Source of the DNA: Hyphomicrobiales bacterium
Lineage (GTDB): Bacteria > Pseudomonadota > Alphaproteobacteria > Rhizobiales > Beijerinckiaceae
Assembly (NCBI GenBank): GCA_017302635.1
Contig: JAFLCX010000002.1
Location: forward strand, 868,975 to 932,974
Reading direction: 5' to 3'
DNA: 64,000 nucleotides
A model generated the notes under the pieces. It worked only from the letters and a program-made list of their open reading frames with translations, had not been told where the DNA came from and searched no databases. The translations under genes and the position numbers were made by a program. Shown in pieces: positions 1-8,149 of this stretch (its first letter is position 1; each line of letters opens with the position of its first letter).

Positions 1-297
1 ATGCTCGCGATTCCTGTTTCAGCCGAGGAAGCGGAGCGCATGGGGATGATCTACCGTGCGGTGGAGGACGCTGCGCTGATGAGCGAAGCTATCGCACTCG
101 GCGAAGCGCTTGCGGCGGCCCCGACGCGCGGGCTCGCCGAGACGAAAACATTGATCCATCAGGCGTTTGGCGCTGGTCTCGACGCGCAACTGAATGCCGA
201 GCGCGATGCGCAGCGGCGGCTGGGTCGATCCGCCGATTATGCCGAGGGCGTGCGCGCCTTCATGGAAAAACGGCCAGCGTGTTTCGAGGGGCGATGA
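1..297 (+). CDS. paaG: Enoyl-CoA hydratase/isomerase family protein, 3' end only (PaaG-like)
   Basis: This is the C-terminal 98 residues of a crotonase-fold protein cut by the window edge; the ATG at base 1 is probably an internal methionine, because the catalytic core of the family is missing. The remaining helical tail (AERMGMIYRAVEDA, then a run ending in FMEKRPACFEGR) resembles the C-terminus of PaaG, which isomerises ring-epoxidised phenylacetyl-CoA to the oxepin before ring opening. The identity rests mainly on context: paaI starts 2 bases after the stop, followed by paaK and a PaaR-like regulator. A generic enoyl-CoA hydratase is the alternative. Confidence 0.7.
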   Translation: MLAIPVSAEEAERMGMIYRAVEDAALMSEAIALGEALAAAPTRGLAETKTLIHQAFGAGLDAQLNAERDAQRRLGRSADYAEGVRAFMEKRPACFEGR

Positions 298-298
298 G

Positions 299-748
299 AT
301 GACAACGATGACGGCTCAATCCCTCGCCGCAGCCTGCGCCAAAGCCATGTGGGATGATGACAAGGCCTCTGCCGGGCTTGGCATGGAGATCGTGTCAGTC
401 GGGCCGGGACGCGCGGACGTTGCGATGGCCATCACCGAGGCGATGGTGAATGGGCATGGCACTTGCCATGGCGGGTTCATCTTCAGCCTCGCCGACTCCG
501 CCTTCGCTTTCGCCTGCAACAGCTACAACCAGCGCGCCGTGGCGCAGCATTGCTCGATCACGTTCCTGGCGCCGGGGCGGCTTGGCGATCGGTTGCTGGC
601 CAAGGCCAGCGAGGCGAGCCGTACCGGGCGCTCCGGCATCTATGACATCGACGTTTTCAACCAGGACGGCGTCAAAATCGCGATTTTCCGCGGCCATTCG
701 CGCACGGTGAAAGGCGAGTTTTTCCCCGGCGCGACGGTGGAGGGCTGA
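299..748 (+). CDS. paaI: PaaI-type hotdog thioesterase
   Basis: 149-residue hotdog-fold thioesterase of the phenylacetate pathway, thought to release CoA from stalled hydroxyphenylacetyl-CoA or ring-opened intermediates. The family signature is clear at residues 51-66, with NGHGTCHGG and then LAD; His57/Gly58 and Asp66 match the oxyanion and catalytic positions of PaaI. Length is normal. The ATG at 299 was chosen because a GAGG ribosome-binding site lies just upstream and the gene then begins 2 bases after the paaG stop. It ends 3 bases before paaK, so paaG-I-K look like one transcript. Confidence 0.93.
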   Translation: MTTMTAQSLAAACAKAMWDDDKASAGLGMEIVSVGPGRADVAMAITEAMVNGHGTCHGGFIFSLADSAFAFACNSYNQRAVAQHCSITFLAPGRLGDRLLAKASEASRTGRSGIYDIDVFNQDGVKIAIFRGHSRTVKGEFFPGATVEG

Positions 749-751
749 GGC

Positions 752-2056
752 ATGTTTTCGATCTCGACTTACAAGCCGCTGATGGATGCCATCGAGACGG
801 CCTCGCGTGACGAAATCGCCGCGCTGCAACTGAAGCGCCTGCAATGGTCGCTTCGCCATGCCTATGAGAATGTGCCCGCTTATCGGGCGAAATTCGATGC
901 TGCAGGCGTGCATCCGGATGATTGCAAATCTCTGGCAGATTTGTCGAAATTTCCGTTCACCACCAAAGCAGACCTGCGCGACAATTATCCCTTTGGCCTC
1001 TTCGCCGTGCCGCGAGAGGCGGTGAGCCGGGTTCACGCCTCTTCGGGCACCACAGGCCGACCGACTGTAGTGGGATACACCGCGAATGACGTGCAGACCT
1101 GGGCTGATGTCGTGGCGCGCTCGCTGCGCGCTTCCGGCGTCAAGCCGGGCATGATCGTGCATGTCGCTTACGGCTATGGGCTCTTCACCGGCGGGCTCGG
1201 CGCGCATTACGGCGCGGAGAAGCTCGGCTGCACCGTGATCCCCATATCTGGCGGCATGACCGAGCGGCAGGTGCAACTCATCACCGATTTCCGGCCCGAT
1301 GTGATCATGGTGACGCCCAGCTACATGCTGGCGATTCTCGATGAGTTCCGGAAAGTGGGGCTCGATCCGGCCTCGTCCTCGTTGCAGATCGGCGTCTTCG
1401 GGGCCGAGCCCTGGACCAATGCCATGCGCGGCGAGATCGAGCAGGCTTTCGACATGCACGCGGTGGATATCTATGGGCTTTCCGAGGTCATTGGCCCCGG
1501 CGTCGCGAATGAATGCGTCGAGACGAAGGACGGCCTGCACATCTGGGAGGATCATTTCTATCCTGAGATCATCGACCCCGAGACTGGCGCGGTTCTGCCG
1601 GATGGCGAGAAGGGGGAACTGGTCTTCACGTCACTGACGAAAGAGGCGATGCCGATCATCCGCTACCGCACGCGCGACCTCACGCGGCTTCTGCCCGGTA
1701 CCGCGCGCACGATGCGGCGAATGGAGAAAATCACCGGCCGCTCCGATGACATGATGATCGTGCGCGGGGTGAATGTCTTCCCGACCCAAATCGAAGAGAT
1801 GCTGCTCGCGCTGCCCGGCCTCTCGGCCCACTACCAGATCGTGCTGACGCGCGAGGGGCGGATGGACGAAATGGAGGTGAAGGTCGAGGCGCGCTCGGAC
1901 GATGCCGAAGCCGCCAACCGCGATGCCAAGCTGCTCGCCAAACGCATCAAGGACAAGATCGGCATCACGGCCTGGGTCAACGTTCTGCCGCCCGAAGGGA
2001 TCGAGCGCAGTCAGGGCAAGGCGAAGCGGATCATCGACAAACGGGCAAAGGCATAA
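752..2056 (+). CDS. paaK: Phenylacetate-CoA ligase
   Basis: 434-residue member of the adenylate-forming superfamily that activates phenylacetate with ATP and CoA, the first step of aerobic phenylacetate breakdown. The phosphate-binding loop SSGTTGRP is at residues 97-104 and a YRTRDLT motif of the adenylation core occurs near residue 305. Length is standard for PaaK. It follows paaI by 3 bases with a GAGG site in front. The next gene, a TetR regulator, originally began only about 2 bases after this stop codon, before a small repeat duplication pushed it 100 bases downstream. This is a strong family and context match. Confidence 0.95.
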   Translation: MFSISTYKPLMDAIETASRDEIAALQLKRLQWSLRHAYENVPAYRAKFDAAGVHPDDCKSLADLSKFPFTTKADLRDNYPFGLFAVPREAVSRVHASSGTTGRPTVVGYTANDVQTWADVVARSLRASGVKPGMIVHVAYGYGLFTGGLGAHYGAEKLGCTVIPISGGMTERQVQLITDFRPDVIMVTPSYMLAILDEFRKVGLDPASSSLQIGVFGAEPWTNAMRGEIEQAFDMHAVDIYGLSEVIGPGVANECVETKDGLHIWEDHFYPEIIDPETGAVLPDGEKGELVFTSLTKEAMPIIRYRTRDLTRLLPGTARTMRRMEKITGRSDDMMIVRGVNVFPTQIEEMLLALPGLSAHYQIVLTREGRMDEMEVKVEARSDDAEAANRDAKLLAKRIKDKIGITAWVNVLPPEGIERSQGKAKRIIDKRAKA

Positions 2057-2058
2057 AC

Positions 2059-2184
2059 ATGGCCCGCCCCATCGCAGCCGATCATCCAAAGCAAATTCAA
2101 GCGAAGTGGGAACCGGTTCGCGTGAAGAATTTGCGCCAGGGAAAAGGAATCTGAGCGGATGGCCCGCCCCATCGCAGCCGATCA
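2059..2184 (+). repeat. 100-bp direct duplication at the paaR start, carrying a palindromic intergenic element
   Basis: The first 26 bases of the regulator gene occur twice, at 2059-2084 and 2159-2184, exactly 100 bases apart. The intervening DNA contains a large imperfect hairpin (2091-2134) whose outer arms GCAAATTC and GAATTTGC match perfectly and whose centre holds the palindrome GAACCGGTTC (2110-2119). The stretch AGTGGGAACCGGTTCGCGTG resembles the abundant palindromic intergenic repeats of Rhizobiales genomes; that is recalled, not searched. Translation from the first copy gives 31 codons and stops at 2152-2154, so it is a dead start or a tiny leader ORF. Confidence 0.8.
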
Positions 2185-2803
2185 CGACACCAAGCGCCGC
2201 GCTATCCTCAAGGAGGCGGCGAAGCTCTTCGCGAGCAACGGGTTCGATCGTGCCTCCATGAACGAAATCGCCGCAGCCTGCGGTGTCTCGAAGGCGCTGC
2301 TCTACCATTACTACACGAACAAGGATCAGCTCCTGTTCGACATCATCCGCGCCCATCTCGATGACCTTGTGGCGGCGATCGAGGCGGTTCCGGCGGCGTT
2401 GCCCCCGCGCGAGCGCCTCGCAGCGATGATTACGGCTCTGCTGGAAGAATATCGTCATGCCGATGAGGAACATGAGATCCAGATTTCCGACATGAAACGC
2501 CTGCCCGAGGACCAGAAGGCGCAGCTGGTTGAGCGTGAGCGCGTGCTGGTCAAACAGTTTTCCGGGGCGCTTGCGACGCTTCAGCCTGTGCTCATGGGGA
2601 ATCGTGCTCTGCTGACACCGCTCACCATGAACCTCTTCGGCATGATGAACTGGAAATTCATGTGGTTCCGCGAGGGTGGCCCGGTCAGCCACGAGGCTTT
2701 TGCCAATCTGGTCATGACCTCGATCGAAGCCGCCGCCGCCAGCGTTGCGCGGCAGGCTTCGGTTGCCGAGGCGCCTCCGCAGCCCAAGCTCGCGAAACGG
2801 TGA
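2159..2803 (+). CDS. paaR: TetR-family transcriptional regulator, probably PaaR
   Basis: 214-residue TetR/AcrR repressor. The helix-turn-helix lies at about residues 33-52 (SMNEIAAACGVSKALLYHYY), followed by a variable ligand-binding domain. Its position directly behind paaK suggests that it controls phenylacetate degradation with phenylacetyl-CoA as inducer, as for PaaR-type TetR proteins. The start at 2159 is the second of two duplicated start regions; only this copy is in frame with the full gene, and AAAGGA about 12 bases upstream, inside the inserted element, can serve as ribosome-binding site. The insertion may therefore have changed its translation level. Confidence 0.85.
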   Translation: MARPIAADHDTKRRAILKEAAKLFASNGFDRASMNEIAAACGVSKALLYHYYTNKDQLLFDIIRAHLDDLVAAIEAVPAALPPRERLAAMITALLEEYRHADEEHEIQISDMKRLPEDQKAQLVERERVLVKQFSGALATLQPVLMGNRALLTPLTMNLFGMMNWKFMWFREGGPVSHEAFANLVMTSIEAAAASVARQASVAEAPPQPKLAKR

Positions 2804-2884
2804 TCGCCTGCGCGCCATGCCGCGCTTGCCAGTTGCCGGACGCTCATGCACCATCGCACTCCCAGCTTGGCTTGGAGGCGCAGC

Positions 2885-3259
2885 ATGGAAGCAGCCATCC
2901 GGCGTTATGCCCATATATCGGTGGCCCGCGGTTGCGGTTTCGGCGCGCTGACGGTCGCGACCATGATGGTGGGCTCAGCCAGCGATCTCTCGCTCTTCTT
3001 TCGCTCCGGCGGGATCGGCGCGCTGCTGATGTGCTTCATCCTGCTGCTCAAAGCATCCCGCGTCGAAAAGATCCCCGTGAAGAGCACCGAAGTCTGGATC
3101 ATGATGCCGAAGGAGCTGCGCCCCAAACCCGAGGTTGCCGCACCGCTGATCGCCCGCGCGCGGCGCGATTATCTGCTGAGATTCGCTTACATCGCCGCCG
3201 TTGTGGCTGGTGTTGAGCTGGCGGCTGACCTCGTTCTCACGCTGTCGAAATACTCCTAG
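2885..3259 (+). CDS. Small hydrophobic membrane protein, unknown function
   Basis: 124-residue protein not assigned to a named family. Three likely membrane segments are visible: near residues 16-35 (ALTVATMMVGSA), 43-56 (IGALLMCFILLLK) and 96-118 (FAYIAAVVAGVELAADLVLTL). A charged loop lies between the second and third, including the stretch KELRPKPEV. GGAGG at 2874-2878 fixes the ATG at 2885 over an earlier in-frame ATG at 2846. Its last 23 bases overlap the end of the convergent hydrolase gene. Nothing in the sequence links it to the paa genes upstream. Confidence 0.75.
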   Translation: MEAAIRRYAHISVARGCGFGALTVATMMVGSASDLSLFFRSGGIGALLMCFILLLKASRVEKIPVKSTEVWIMMPKELRPKPEVAAPLIARARRDYLLRFAYIAAVVAGVELAADLVLTLSKYS

Positions 3260-4202
3260 AATAAGTCGCCTGCACCATCGCCTGCTCTGTGCGGCGCAGG
3301 AAGGCGATGATCTCTGATGCCGTCTCTCCGGGCAGTTCCTCCTGGAGTGTGTGCCCGCAATCGAGCGCTCGTCCTTCGATCGTCAGGGCCTTTTCCCGCC
3401 AGGTTTCGAGCACATCATAAAGCTGGCCCACAGTGCCTCGCGCGCCCCAGATCGCCTGAAGCGGGGCGATGACCTTGCGACCCTCCGCGTCACTTTCGGC
3501 ATCGTGCTGGAGGTCAATCGTCGCTGCTGCGCGATAGTCTTCGCAGATGGCGTGAATGGTTTCGGGACGCGCGTAACAGCGCAGATATTCCGCCATGAGG
3601 GCCGGATCATACGCCTCGTGACGTCTCATCTGCCCACGAATGTGCTTTTCGAGAAAGAACGCGGGGTTTGCGCCGATCATTTTTTCGGGCAAAGGCGCGG
3701 GCTGTGGCAGGAAAAACCACCAGAAATAGCGCATCGCGAAAGCCATATCCGTTCGGGCATACATGGTGGCGGTGGGCGCGATATCGATCAGGGTCAAGCT
3801 CGCCACGGCATCGGGGAAATCGAGCGCCATGCGATGCGCGACCCTCGCGCCGCGATCATGCCCGATCACGCCGAAGCGCTCATGCCCCAGCGCGCGCATC
3901 ACGGCGACCTGATCAGCCGCCATCGCGCGTTTGGAATAGGGCGAATGATCCGGCGCCGACACCGGCTTTCCGCTATCGCCGTAGCCGCGCAAATCAGCGA
4001 GCACGAGATGATATCCGGCTTGGAGCAGCTTCGGAGCCATCCGATGCCAGGTGAGCCGCGTCTGCGGGTGCCCGTGCAGGAGGAGCAGCGGGAAGCCTTC
4101 TCCGGCAAACGACACGCCGATGCGCGCGCCAGCCCCCTCGATCTCGGTATGCTCGAAACCGGGCAGGAAATGCTCGAAAGCAGGGGTCTTCACCGCGCTC
4201 AC
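3237..4202 (-). CDS. Alpha/beta hydrolase, haloacetate (fluoroacetate) dehalogenase-like
   Basis: 321-residue alpha/beta hydrolase. HGHPQT (43-48) forms the oxyanion region, GHDRGAR supplies nucleophile Asp116 with Arg117 and Arg120 that in fluoroacetate dehalogenases bind the carboxylate, and His284 in DCGHT is the catalytic base. The cap carries FLPQPAPLPEKMIG, also typical of the family. The halide pocket of true defluorinases uses a His-Trp pair; by alignment from memory this protein has Trp161-Trp162 there, so fluoride release is doubtful. An epoxide hydrolase or other 2-haloacid role is possible. It lies immediately downstream of the GntR gene on the same strand, 1 base apart, so they are probably co-transcribed. 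Confidence 0.82.
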   Translation of the reverse strand: MSAVKTPAFEHFLPGFEHTEIEGAGARIGVSFAGEGFPLLLLHGHPQTRLTWHRMAPKLLQAGYHLVLADLRGYGDSGKPVSAPDHSPYSKRAMAADQVAVMRALGHERFGVIGHDRGARVAHRMALDFPDAVASLTLIDIAPTATMYARTDMAFAMRYFWWFFLPQPAPLPEKMIGANPAFFLEKHIRGQMRRHEAYDPALMAEYLRCYARPETIHAICEDYRAAATIDLQHDAESDAEGRKVIAPLQAIWGARGTVGQLYDVLETWREKALTIEGRALDCGHTLQEELPGETASEIIAFLRRTEQAMVQATYSRSISTA

Positions 4203-4203
4203 C

Positions 4204-4902
4204 TTACAAATGCCGCAAGCCGAGATCGCGGATCAGGGGCAAGATATCGTTTCTCGCACGGATACGGTGCACGCGCGCGGCGGTTTCGGCCTGCTCGACC
4301 GAGCCCGCCCGGATGGCCGCGGCGATCTCGCGATGCTCCGGCAAGGATTGTTCAAGCCGCTGGCGCATGCGCACTGTGATGACGCGCGCACGATGATACT
4401 GGTCGTTCACGGTCTGCATGATGCGCTCGAAGCGGCGGTTGCCGCAGCCCTCGACGAGAGCGAGATGGAACGCCGCATCCGCAAGGCCTCGCTCGGCCAT
4501 ATCGCCAGCGGCCAAAGCTGTCTGCATCCGCATCGTTTCGGCATCGAGCTGATCAGCCAAAACGGCGCGCGCCTCAGCCGGCCGCGATGCTGCGAGCGCC
4601 GCCGCACGTCCTTCGATCGCGATGATGACCTCGAAGATTTCCGCAATGTCGTCGGGCGATAGCGGTGAAATCACGATGCCTTTCTTTGGCAGGATCCGCA
4701 GCATTCCGTCTTCCTGAAGCCGCAGGCAGGCCTCGTGCACCGGCGTGCGACTGGTGCCAAGGCGCAGAGCCAGCTCTTGCTCGGATACCTGATGGCCGGG
4801 CGGAAACTCGCCGTTGCAGATCAGAAGCTTGAGCGCAAGATAGGTGGCTTCGACGCGCGAGACGCGCCCTTCGCACGGAGAGACCTGCAAACCAGTTTTC
4901 AT
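4204..4902 (-). CDS. GntR-family (FadR subfamily) transcriptional regulator
   Basis: 232-residue GntR regulator. The winged helix-turn-helix lies at about residues 18-75, including VSEQELALRLGTSRTPVHEA and the KKG wing, and is followed by an all-helical FCD ligand-binding domain with repeated His/Arg positions. An upstream in-frame ATG at 4941 exists, but it lies inside a 12-bp palindrome that looks like an operator, and the ATG at 4902 has GAGG about 10 bases upstream, so 4902 is preferred. It is divergent from the tartrate/malate dehydrogenase-like gene and is probably its regulator as well as its own. Confidence 0.87.
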   Translation of the reverse strand: MKTGLQVSPCEGRVSRVEATYLALKLLICNGEFPPGHQVSEQELALRLGTSRTPVHEACLRLQEDGMLRILPKKGIVISPLSPDDIAEIFEVIIAIEGRAAALAASRPAEARAVLADQLDAETMRMQTALAAGDMAERGLADAAFHLALVEGCGNRRFERIMQTVNDQYHRARVITVRMRQRLEQSLPEHREIAAAIRAGSVEQAETAARVHRIRARNDILPLIRDLGLRHL

Positions 4903-4934
4903 GAATTTCAACCTCACCTCTTGATTTGTAGCAT

Positions 4935-4946
4935 CTTCCATGGAAG
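4935..4946. promoter_or_regulatory. Candidate GntR operator palindrome
   Basis: CTTCCATGGAAG is a perfect 12-bp palindrome in the AT-rich gap between the divergent GntR and dehydrogenase genes. Looser flanking symmetry (TTGTA on the left, TTACAA on the right) surrounds it. Location and symmetry fit an operator of the adjacent regulator; binding is inferred. Confidence 0.45.
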
Positions 4947-4995
4947 TTACAATGCATCAAAAAAAAATGGAATATGAAACTCAGGAGTTCGAACC

Positions 4996-6063
4996 GTGAG
5001 AACCTATCGCATTGCCGCCATTCCCGGAGATGGCATTGGTCAGGAAGTATTGCCGGAAGGGTTGCGCGTGCTGGAAGCCGCGGCTGCGAAGCATGGTTTT
5101 GGATTGAATTTCGACCATTTTGATTTCGCCTCCTGCGACTATTACGACCGGCATGGTCGCATGATGCCGGAAGACTGGAAGGCGCAGATCGGTGGCCATG
5201 ACGCGATCTTCTTCGGCGCTGTCGGCATGCCGAACCGGGTGCCCGATCATATCTCGCTTTGGGGCTCGCTGCTGCTGATGCGGCGCGAATTCGATCAGTA
5301 TGTGAACCTGCGCCCCGTGCGCCTGATGCCGGGCGTTCCTTCGCCGCTTGCCAACCGCAAGCCGGGCGACATTGATTTCTTCGTCGTGCGCGAAAACACC
5401 GAGGGTGAGTATTCTTCCGTCGGTGGCCGGATGTTTCCCGGCACCGAGCGCGAGATCGTGCTTCAGGAAACCGTTATGACGCGGATCGGGGTCGATCGCA
5501 TCCTGAAATACGCCTTCGAGCTGGCCGCGCGCCGCCCGCGCCGCAAACTGACCTCGGCGACGAAGTCGAACGGCATCTCGATCTCTATGCCCTATTGGGA
5601 TGAGCGCGTGGCGGCGATGAAAGCCAGTTTCCCCGATGTCGCGGTCGATCAGTACCATATCGATATCCTCACCGCGCATTTCGTGCTGAACCCGGATCGG
5701 TTCGACGTGGTCGTGGCCTCGAACCTCTTTGGCGATATCCTTTCCGACCTTGGTCCTGCCTGCACGGGCACGATCGGTATCGCGCCTTCGGGCAACATCA
5801 ACCCGGACCGGCTCTTCCCGTCGCTGTTCGAGCCTGTGCACGGTTCGGCCCCCGATATTGCCGGGCAAGGCATCGCGAACCCTGTGGGGCAGATCTGGTC
5901 TGGCGCGATGATGCTCGATCATCTCGGCGAGCGGGAGGCCGCAGCTGATATTCTGCGCGCGATCGAGATCGTTCTCGCGTCACCGGCGGGCCGCACACGG
6001 GATCTGTCTGGCGATGCAAGCACGGTCGAAGCCGGCAAGGCGATTGCCAGCGAGATCGGGTAA
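4996..6063 (+). CDS. Tartrate dehydrogenase / D-malate dehydrogenase-like (TtuC family)
   Basis: 355-residue NAD-dependent beta-decarboxylating dehydrogenase of the isocitrate/isopropylmalate family. Visible landmarks are GDGIG (11-15), RENTEGEYS (132-140) of the substrate site, Lys190 and Asp223 as likely catalytic residues, and the metal-binding NLFGDILSDLG (243-253). RENTEGEYSSVGG and the overall length match tartrate dehydrogenase/decarboxylase and D-malate dehydrogenase better than LeuB. The GTG start at 4996 is supported by CAGGAG at 4982-4987. A GntR regulator is divergent from it. The exact substrate (tartrate, D-malate or 3-isopropylmalate-like) cannot be set from sequence alone. Confidence 0.87.
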   Translation: MRTYRIAAIPGDGIGQEVLPEGLRVLEAAAAKHGFGLNFDHFDFASCDYYDRHGRMMPEDWKAQIGGHDAIFFGAVGMPNRVPDHISLWGSLLLMRREFDQYVNLRPVRLMPGVPSPLANRKPGDIDFFVVRENTEGEYSSVGGRMFPGTEREIVLQETVMTRIGVDRILKYAFELAARRPRRKLTSATKSNGISISMPYWDERVAAMKASFPDVAVDQYHIDILTAHFVLNPDRFDVVVASNLFGDILSDLGPACTGTIGIAPSGNINPDRLFPSLFEPVHGSAPDIAGQGIANPVGQIWSGAMMLDHLGEREAAADILRAIEIVLASPAGRTRDLSGDASTVEAGKAIASEIG

Positions 6064-6077
6064 GGCCTGTATGGAAC

Positions 6078-6151
6078 TGGAGCGGGCGACGGGAATCGAA
6101 CCCGTGTCTCTAGCTTGGAAGGCTAGGGTCTTACCATTACACAACGCCCGC
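6078..6151 (-). tRNA. tRNA-Gly (anticodon TCC)
   Basis: Read on the minus strand, the 7-bp acceptor stem GCGGGCG/CGCCCGC encloses a normal cloverleaf. The anticodon arm is CTAGC-CTTCCAA-GCTAG with anticodon TCC, and the T arm carries GGTTCGATTCC. The 3' CCA is encoded (TGG at 6078-6080 on the plus strand). It reads GGA codons. Confidence 0.97.
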
Positions 6152-6210
6152 TTCGGCGCAGAGGGTTAGCCAAGCCTGGCCGCCAAGGCAAGGCGGAACT
6201 TTCGCCCTCG

Positions 6211-6987
6211 CTATGTCTTGGGCTCAAGGCGCGGGGCCTTCTTGGCGAAAAATTTCTCGAGGCTGGGCCTCAGATCCGGGTTGGTCATCACCATGCCCGC
6301 GAGCAGGCTCTCGGCGAACAGGCCGTCCGTGGTCGACATGTCGTTGATGCGCGAAATCCCGGTGATGATGGCGAAATTCGTGACATCGTAGTGCTCTGCT
6401 GCGGCTTCGGCGATCGCAATGGCGCGCGCCTCCGCCGCGCCGTTCTCCACGATTTCATGCGCGAGACCCACCTCATAGCCGCGCTGGACATCATATGTGC
6501 GGGCCGCGATCATCATGTCGATCATGCGCGAGGGGCCCATGATGCGGGCCACGCGCACGGTCGCGCCGCCGCCGGTGAAAACGCCGCGCTGCCCCTCGGG
6601 CAGGGCAAAGAAGGTTGATTTTTCCGCGACACGCACATGTGTCGCAGCGGCGATTTCCAGCCCGCCTCCGACGACGGCGCCCTTGAGTGCGGCGATCACC
6701 GGCAAACCGCCGAACTGCATCGCGTCGAAGGCGCGATGCCAGTTCTGGCACATGCGCATGAATTCAACGGGGCCGCGCCCGAGGTCATAATGCTCCTGAA
6801 GGTCCAGCCCGGCGCAGAAATGCTCGCCTGTTGCGCGCAGCACCACCGCTTTCACACCTGCCGGAGGGCGCGAGAAAAAGGTCTCGATGGCTTCGATCGT
6901 GGCGTCATCGATGGCGTTGCGACGCTCGGGGCGGTTCAGGGTGAGAAGCGCGATCTTGCCGCGCGTTTCGATTTCGAGATTGGCCAT
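6211..6987 (-). CDS. Enoyl-CoA hydratase/isomerase family protein (crotonase)
   Basis: 258-residue crotonase-fold enzyme. The acyl-CoA site is marked by GEHFCAGLDL (54-63), the oxyanion segment by VVGGGLE (105-111), and both acidic residues used by true hydratases are present: Glu111 and Glu131 (LPEGQRG). It is therefore probably an active hydratase and not only an isomerase. The segment LPEGQRGVFTGGGATVRVARIMG is typical of a subgroup found beside acyl-CoA catabolic genes; the substrate is unknown. It is divergent from the AcuI-like reductase 141 bases away and may act on related short-chain acyl-CoAs. No terminator was seen between its end and tRNA-Gly. Confidence 0.88.
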   Translation of the reverse strand: MANLEIETRGKIALLTLNRPERRNAIDDATIEAIETFFSRPPAGVKAVVLRATGEHFCAGLDLQEHYDLGRGPVEFMRMCQNWHRAFDAMQFGGLPVIAALKGAVVGGGLEIAAATHVRVAEKSTFFALPEGQRGVFTGGGATVRVARIMGPSRMIDMMIAARTYDVQRGYEVGLAHEIVENGAAEARAIAIAEAAAEHYDVTNFAIITGISRINDMSTTDGLFAESLLAGMVMTNPDLRPSLEKFFAKKAPRLEPKT

Positions 6988-7128
6988 GCTCGGCTCTGCT
7001 CACACGAAAGTTGAACGGAACGGGGCCGTGACGGAAAGATGGTCCGGCCCTACCTTGGGTGCTGATCGCCAGTTCGGGCGAGGCATCGGCGAAGTCAACA
7101 TCGCCTGAGACGAAATCGGGAGATCGAC

Positions 7129-8124
7129 ATGGCTTTTCGCGCACTCGTGGTGGACAAGACGGCGGATGGCAGCATCACGCAGACCTTCGAGACGCTCGAC
7201 GAGAGCCGTCTGCCCGCCGACGGCGATGTCACGGTGCGCGTTGAATATTCGACCGTGAACTACAAGGATGGCCTCTGCCTCACGGGCGGTGGCGGGCTGG
7301 TGCGAACCTATCCGCATGTACCGGGCATCGATTTCGCCGGCACGGTCGAGGCATCGTCCGATGCACGCTACAAGCCGGGTGACAAGGTCGTCCTCATGGG
7401 CTGGCGCGTGGGAGAGATCTGGTGGGGCGGCTATGCCGAGAAGGCGCGTGTGAAGGCGGATTGGCTGGTGCCGCTGCCGACCGGACTGAGCGCGCGTCAG
7501 GCGATGGCAGTCGGCACGGCGGGGTTCACGGCCATGCTGGCGGTGATGGCGCTGGAGGCGCATGGTCTCACGCCGGAAAAGGGCGAGGTGCTGGTCACGG
7601 GTGCCGCCGGAGGTGTCGGCTCGGTCGCGACGGCGATCCTCGCGAAACTCGGTTATTCGGTTGCGGCTGTCACCGGCCGTCCCGAGCAGGAAAGCTACCT
7701 CAAAGGCCTCGGCGCGAGCCGCATCGTGCCCCGTGCTCAACTGGCCGAGGCACCCGCACGCCCGCTCGACAAGGAGACCTGGGCGGGTGCAATCGACAAT
7801 GTTGGCGGGCCAATGCTCGCGCGGGTGCTCTCCCAGATGAAATATGGGGGTTCGGTTGCAGCGGTCGGCCTCGCGGGCGGCTCGAACCTGCCCACAACGG
7901 TCATTCCCTTCCTGTTGCGCGGAGTGAACCTTCTCGGCATCGACAGCGTGATGAAACCCTATCCGGAACGCCTGGCAGGCTGGCGGCGCATCGCAACCGA
8001 TCTGCCGCTCGACCAGCTCGAGGCCATGATTGTCCCAGCCCGGTTCGAGGACTTGCCGGAACTCGGCAAGGCGATTCTTGCGGGCCAGACACGCGGGCGC
8101 GTGGTTGTGGAAATTGCGGGCTGA
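7129..8124 (+). CDS. acuI: AcuI-type acrylyl-CoA reductase (MDR oxidoreductase)
   Basis: 331-residue medium-chain dehydrogenase/reductase without structural zinc. YSTVNYKDG (40-48), the hallmark of the YhdH/AcuI group, precedes VPGIDFAG, and the NADPH-binding Rossmann loop is VTGAAGGVGS (146-155). Enzymes of this group reduce acrylyl-CoA to propionyl-CoA and protect cells from acrylate made during DMSP or 3-hydroxypropionate metabolism. Length is normal. It stands alone on this strand, convergent with the cobalamin operon. Propionyl-CoA formed here would feed propionyl-CoA carboxylase, whose beta subunit starts at the far end of the window; this link is inference. Confidence 0.88.
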   Translation: MAFRALVVDKTADGSITQTFETLDESRLPADGDVTVRVEYSTVNYKDGLCLTGGGGLVRTYPHVPGIDFAGTVEASSDARYKPGDKVVLMGWRVGEIWWGGYAEKARVKADWLVPLPTGLSARQAMAVGTAGFTAMLAVMALEAHGLTPEKGEVLVTGAAGGVGSVATAILAKLGYSVAAVTGRPEQESYLKGLGASRIVPRAQLAEAPARPLDKETWAGAIDNVGGPMLARVLSQMKYGGSVAAVGLAGGSNLPTTVIPFLLRGVNLLGIDSVMKPYPERLAGWRRIATDLPLDQLEAMIVPARFEDLPELGKAILAGQTRGRVVVEIAG

Positions 8125-8149
8125 GCAGGCTGGCAGCCATGCAGCCCGA

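Noticed and set aside
2059..2154. A real leader peptide gene before paaR
   Set aside because: Its first 9 codons are a copy of paaR's start and the rest reads through the palindromic element; it looks like debris of the duplication.
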